NCBI GenBank assembly: GCA_030639215.1
Contig: DAOWDD010000029.1
Location: forward strand, 1 to 6,362
Source of the DNA: Dehalococcoidia bacterium
Lineage (GTDB): Bacteria > Chloroflexota > Dehalococcoidia > Dehalococcoidales > UBA5760
DNA length: 6,362 nt
Direction: 5' to 3'
In this document: piece by piece, positions 6,140-6,362 of the stretch
Layout of the letters: every line of letters begins with the position of its first letter
Numbering within the stretch: the first letter of the stretch is position 1
The notes under the pieces: model-generated
What the model was told of the DNA's origin: nothing
The model's input: only the letters and a program-made list of their open reading frames with translations
The model's database searches: none
Position numbers and translations under genes: made by a program

Positions 6140-6362
6140 CTAAGATGCCAGATATGTCATCCGCAGCTTTGCCAGCACTGCCGGCCTTCTCCATCCGTTA
6201 GCACTATCCCCGGCCAGCCAGCATAACCTTTCTGATGCCTCATAGTATTCACCACCGAGCGTGGTGCACTCAGCAGCCCTTAACCTAGCGCTACGGCTAC
6301 GCGGATTAAGCTGAACTTCCCGGGAAGAAGGAGTAATAACCCTCTTATTCAGTACCCTCAGA
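6140..6362 (-). CDS. rsmH: 16S rRNA (cytosine-1402-N4)-methyltransferase RsmH, C-terminal end only
   Basis: The minus strand from the right edge reads 73 codons to a TAG at 6142-6140 (first complete codon 6361-6359). The first 31 residues, LRVLNKRVITPSSREVQLNP followed by RSRSARLRAAE, match the conserved end of RsmH/MraW, where a P-(S/T)-x-x-E-x-x-x-NPR(S/A)-(R/K)-SA-(R/K)-LR-x-AE block is typical. Family knowledge: the enzyme uses S-adenosylmethionine to methylate N4 of C1402 in 16S rRNA and is normally the second gene of the dcw cluster, which agrees with ftsA and ftsZ downstream. The catalytic domain is outside the window. RsmH usually ends within about ten residues of the AE motif; here 42 more residues follow (starting CTTLGGEYYEAS, ending KLRMTYLAS). 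This may be a lineage-specific tail or a frame change near the end. The identification rests on the C-terminal block and the gene order. Confidence 0.8.
   Translation of the reverse strand, partial: LRVLNKRVITPSSREVQLNPRSRSARLRAAECTTLGGEYYEASERLCWLAGDSANGWRRPAVLAKLRMTYLAS

Noticed and set aside
6316..6327. A perfect 12-bp palindrome CTTCCCGGGAAG sharing its core with the leader dyad at 530-560
   Set aside because: It lies inside the conserved SSRE codons of rsmH, has no paired second arm and is best explained by chance.

Overview
The window looks like a chromosomal segment of a bacterium, most likely in or near the Chloroflexota class Dehalococcoidia. This is an inference from gene content. 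A reduced division cluster (rsmH, ftsA, ftsZ) carries none of the peptidoglycan-synthesis genes that normally lie between rsmH and ftsA, and it sits beside a secreted-domain/ABC-2 exporter operon. No mobile element, tRNA, rRNA or CRISPR array was found.

Layout. Bases 1-255 (minus strand) hold the first 85 codons of a sodium:solute symporter that runs off the left edge. Bases 256-589 are a divergent intergenic region with a good sigma70-type promoter (TTGATT, 17-bp spacer, TATAAT) pointing right and a strong GC-rich dyad centred near 545. Bases 590-3439 (plus strand) are a tight three-gene operon: a signal-peptide protein with two Ig/NEW3-like domains and a C-terminal membrane anchor, an ABC ATPase overlapping it by 4 bp, and an ABC-2 permease starting 1 nt after the ATPase stop. 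Bases 3440-3637 separate convergent operons and show no convincing intrinsic terminator. Bases 3638-6362 (minus strand), read right to left, hold the C-terminal end of rsmH, a 99-bp gap, ftsA, a 42-bp gap and ftsZ.

How the genes work together. FtsA and FtsZ would form the membrane-tethered Z-ring: FtsA has its C-terminal amphipathic helix and FtsZ has a DVPSFLRR peptide expected to bind it. RsmH methylates 16S rRNA and is the usual upstream neighbour in the dcw cluster. The plus-strand triad most likely forms one export or envelope-related ABC-2 complex with an extracytoplasmic partner; its substrate cannot be read from sequence. I see no clearly new system. The points most worth a second look are the tandem-NEW3/ABC-2 triad, the dyad in its leader, the pared-down dcw cluster, the 33-residue tail after the FtsZ C-terminal peptide, the unusual RsmH tail, and two G8 tracts inside ftsA.
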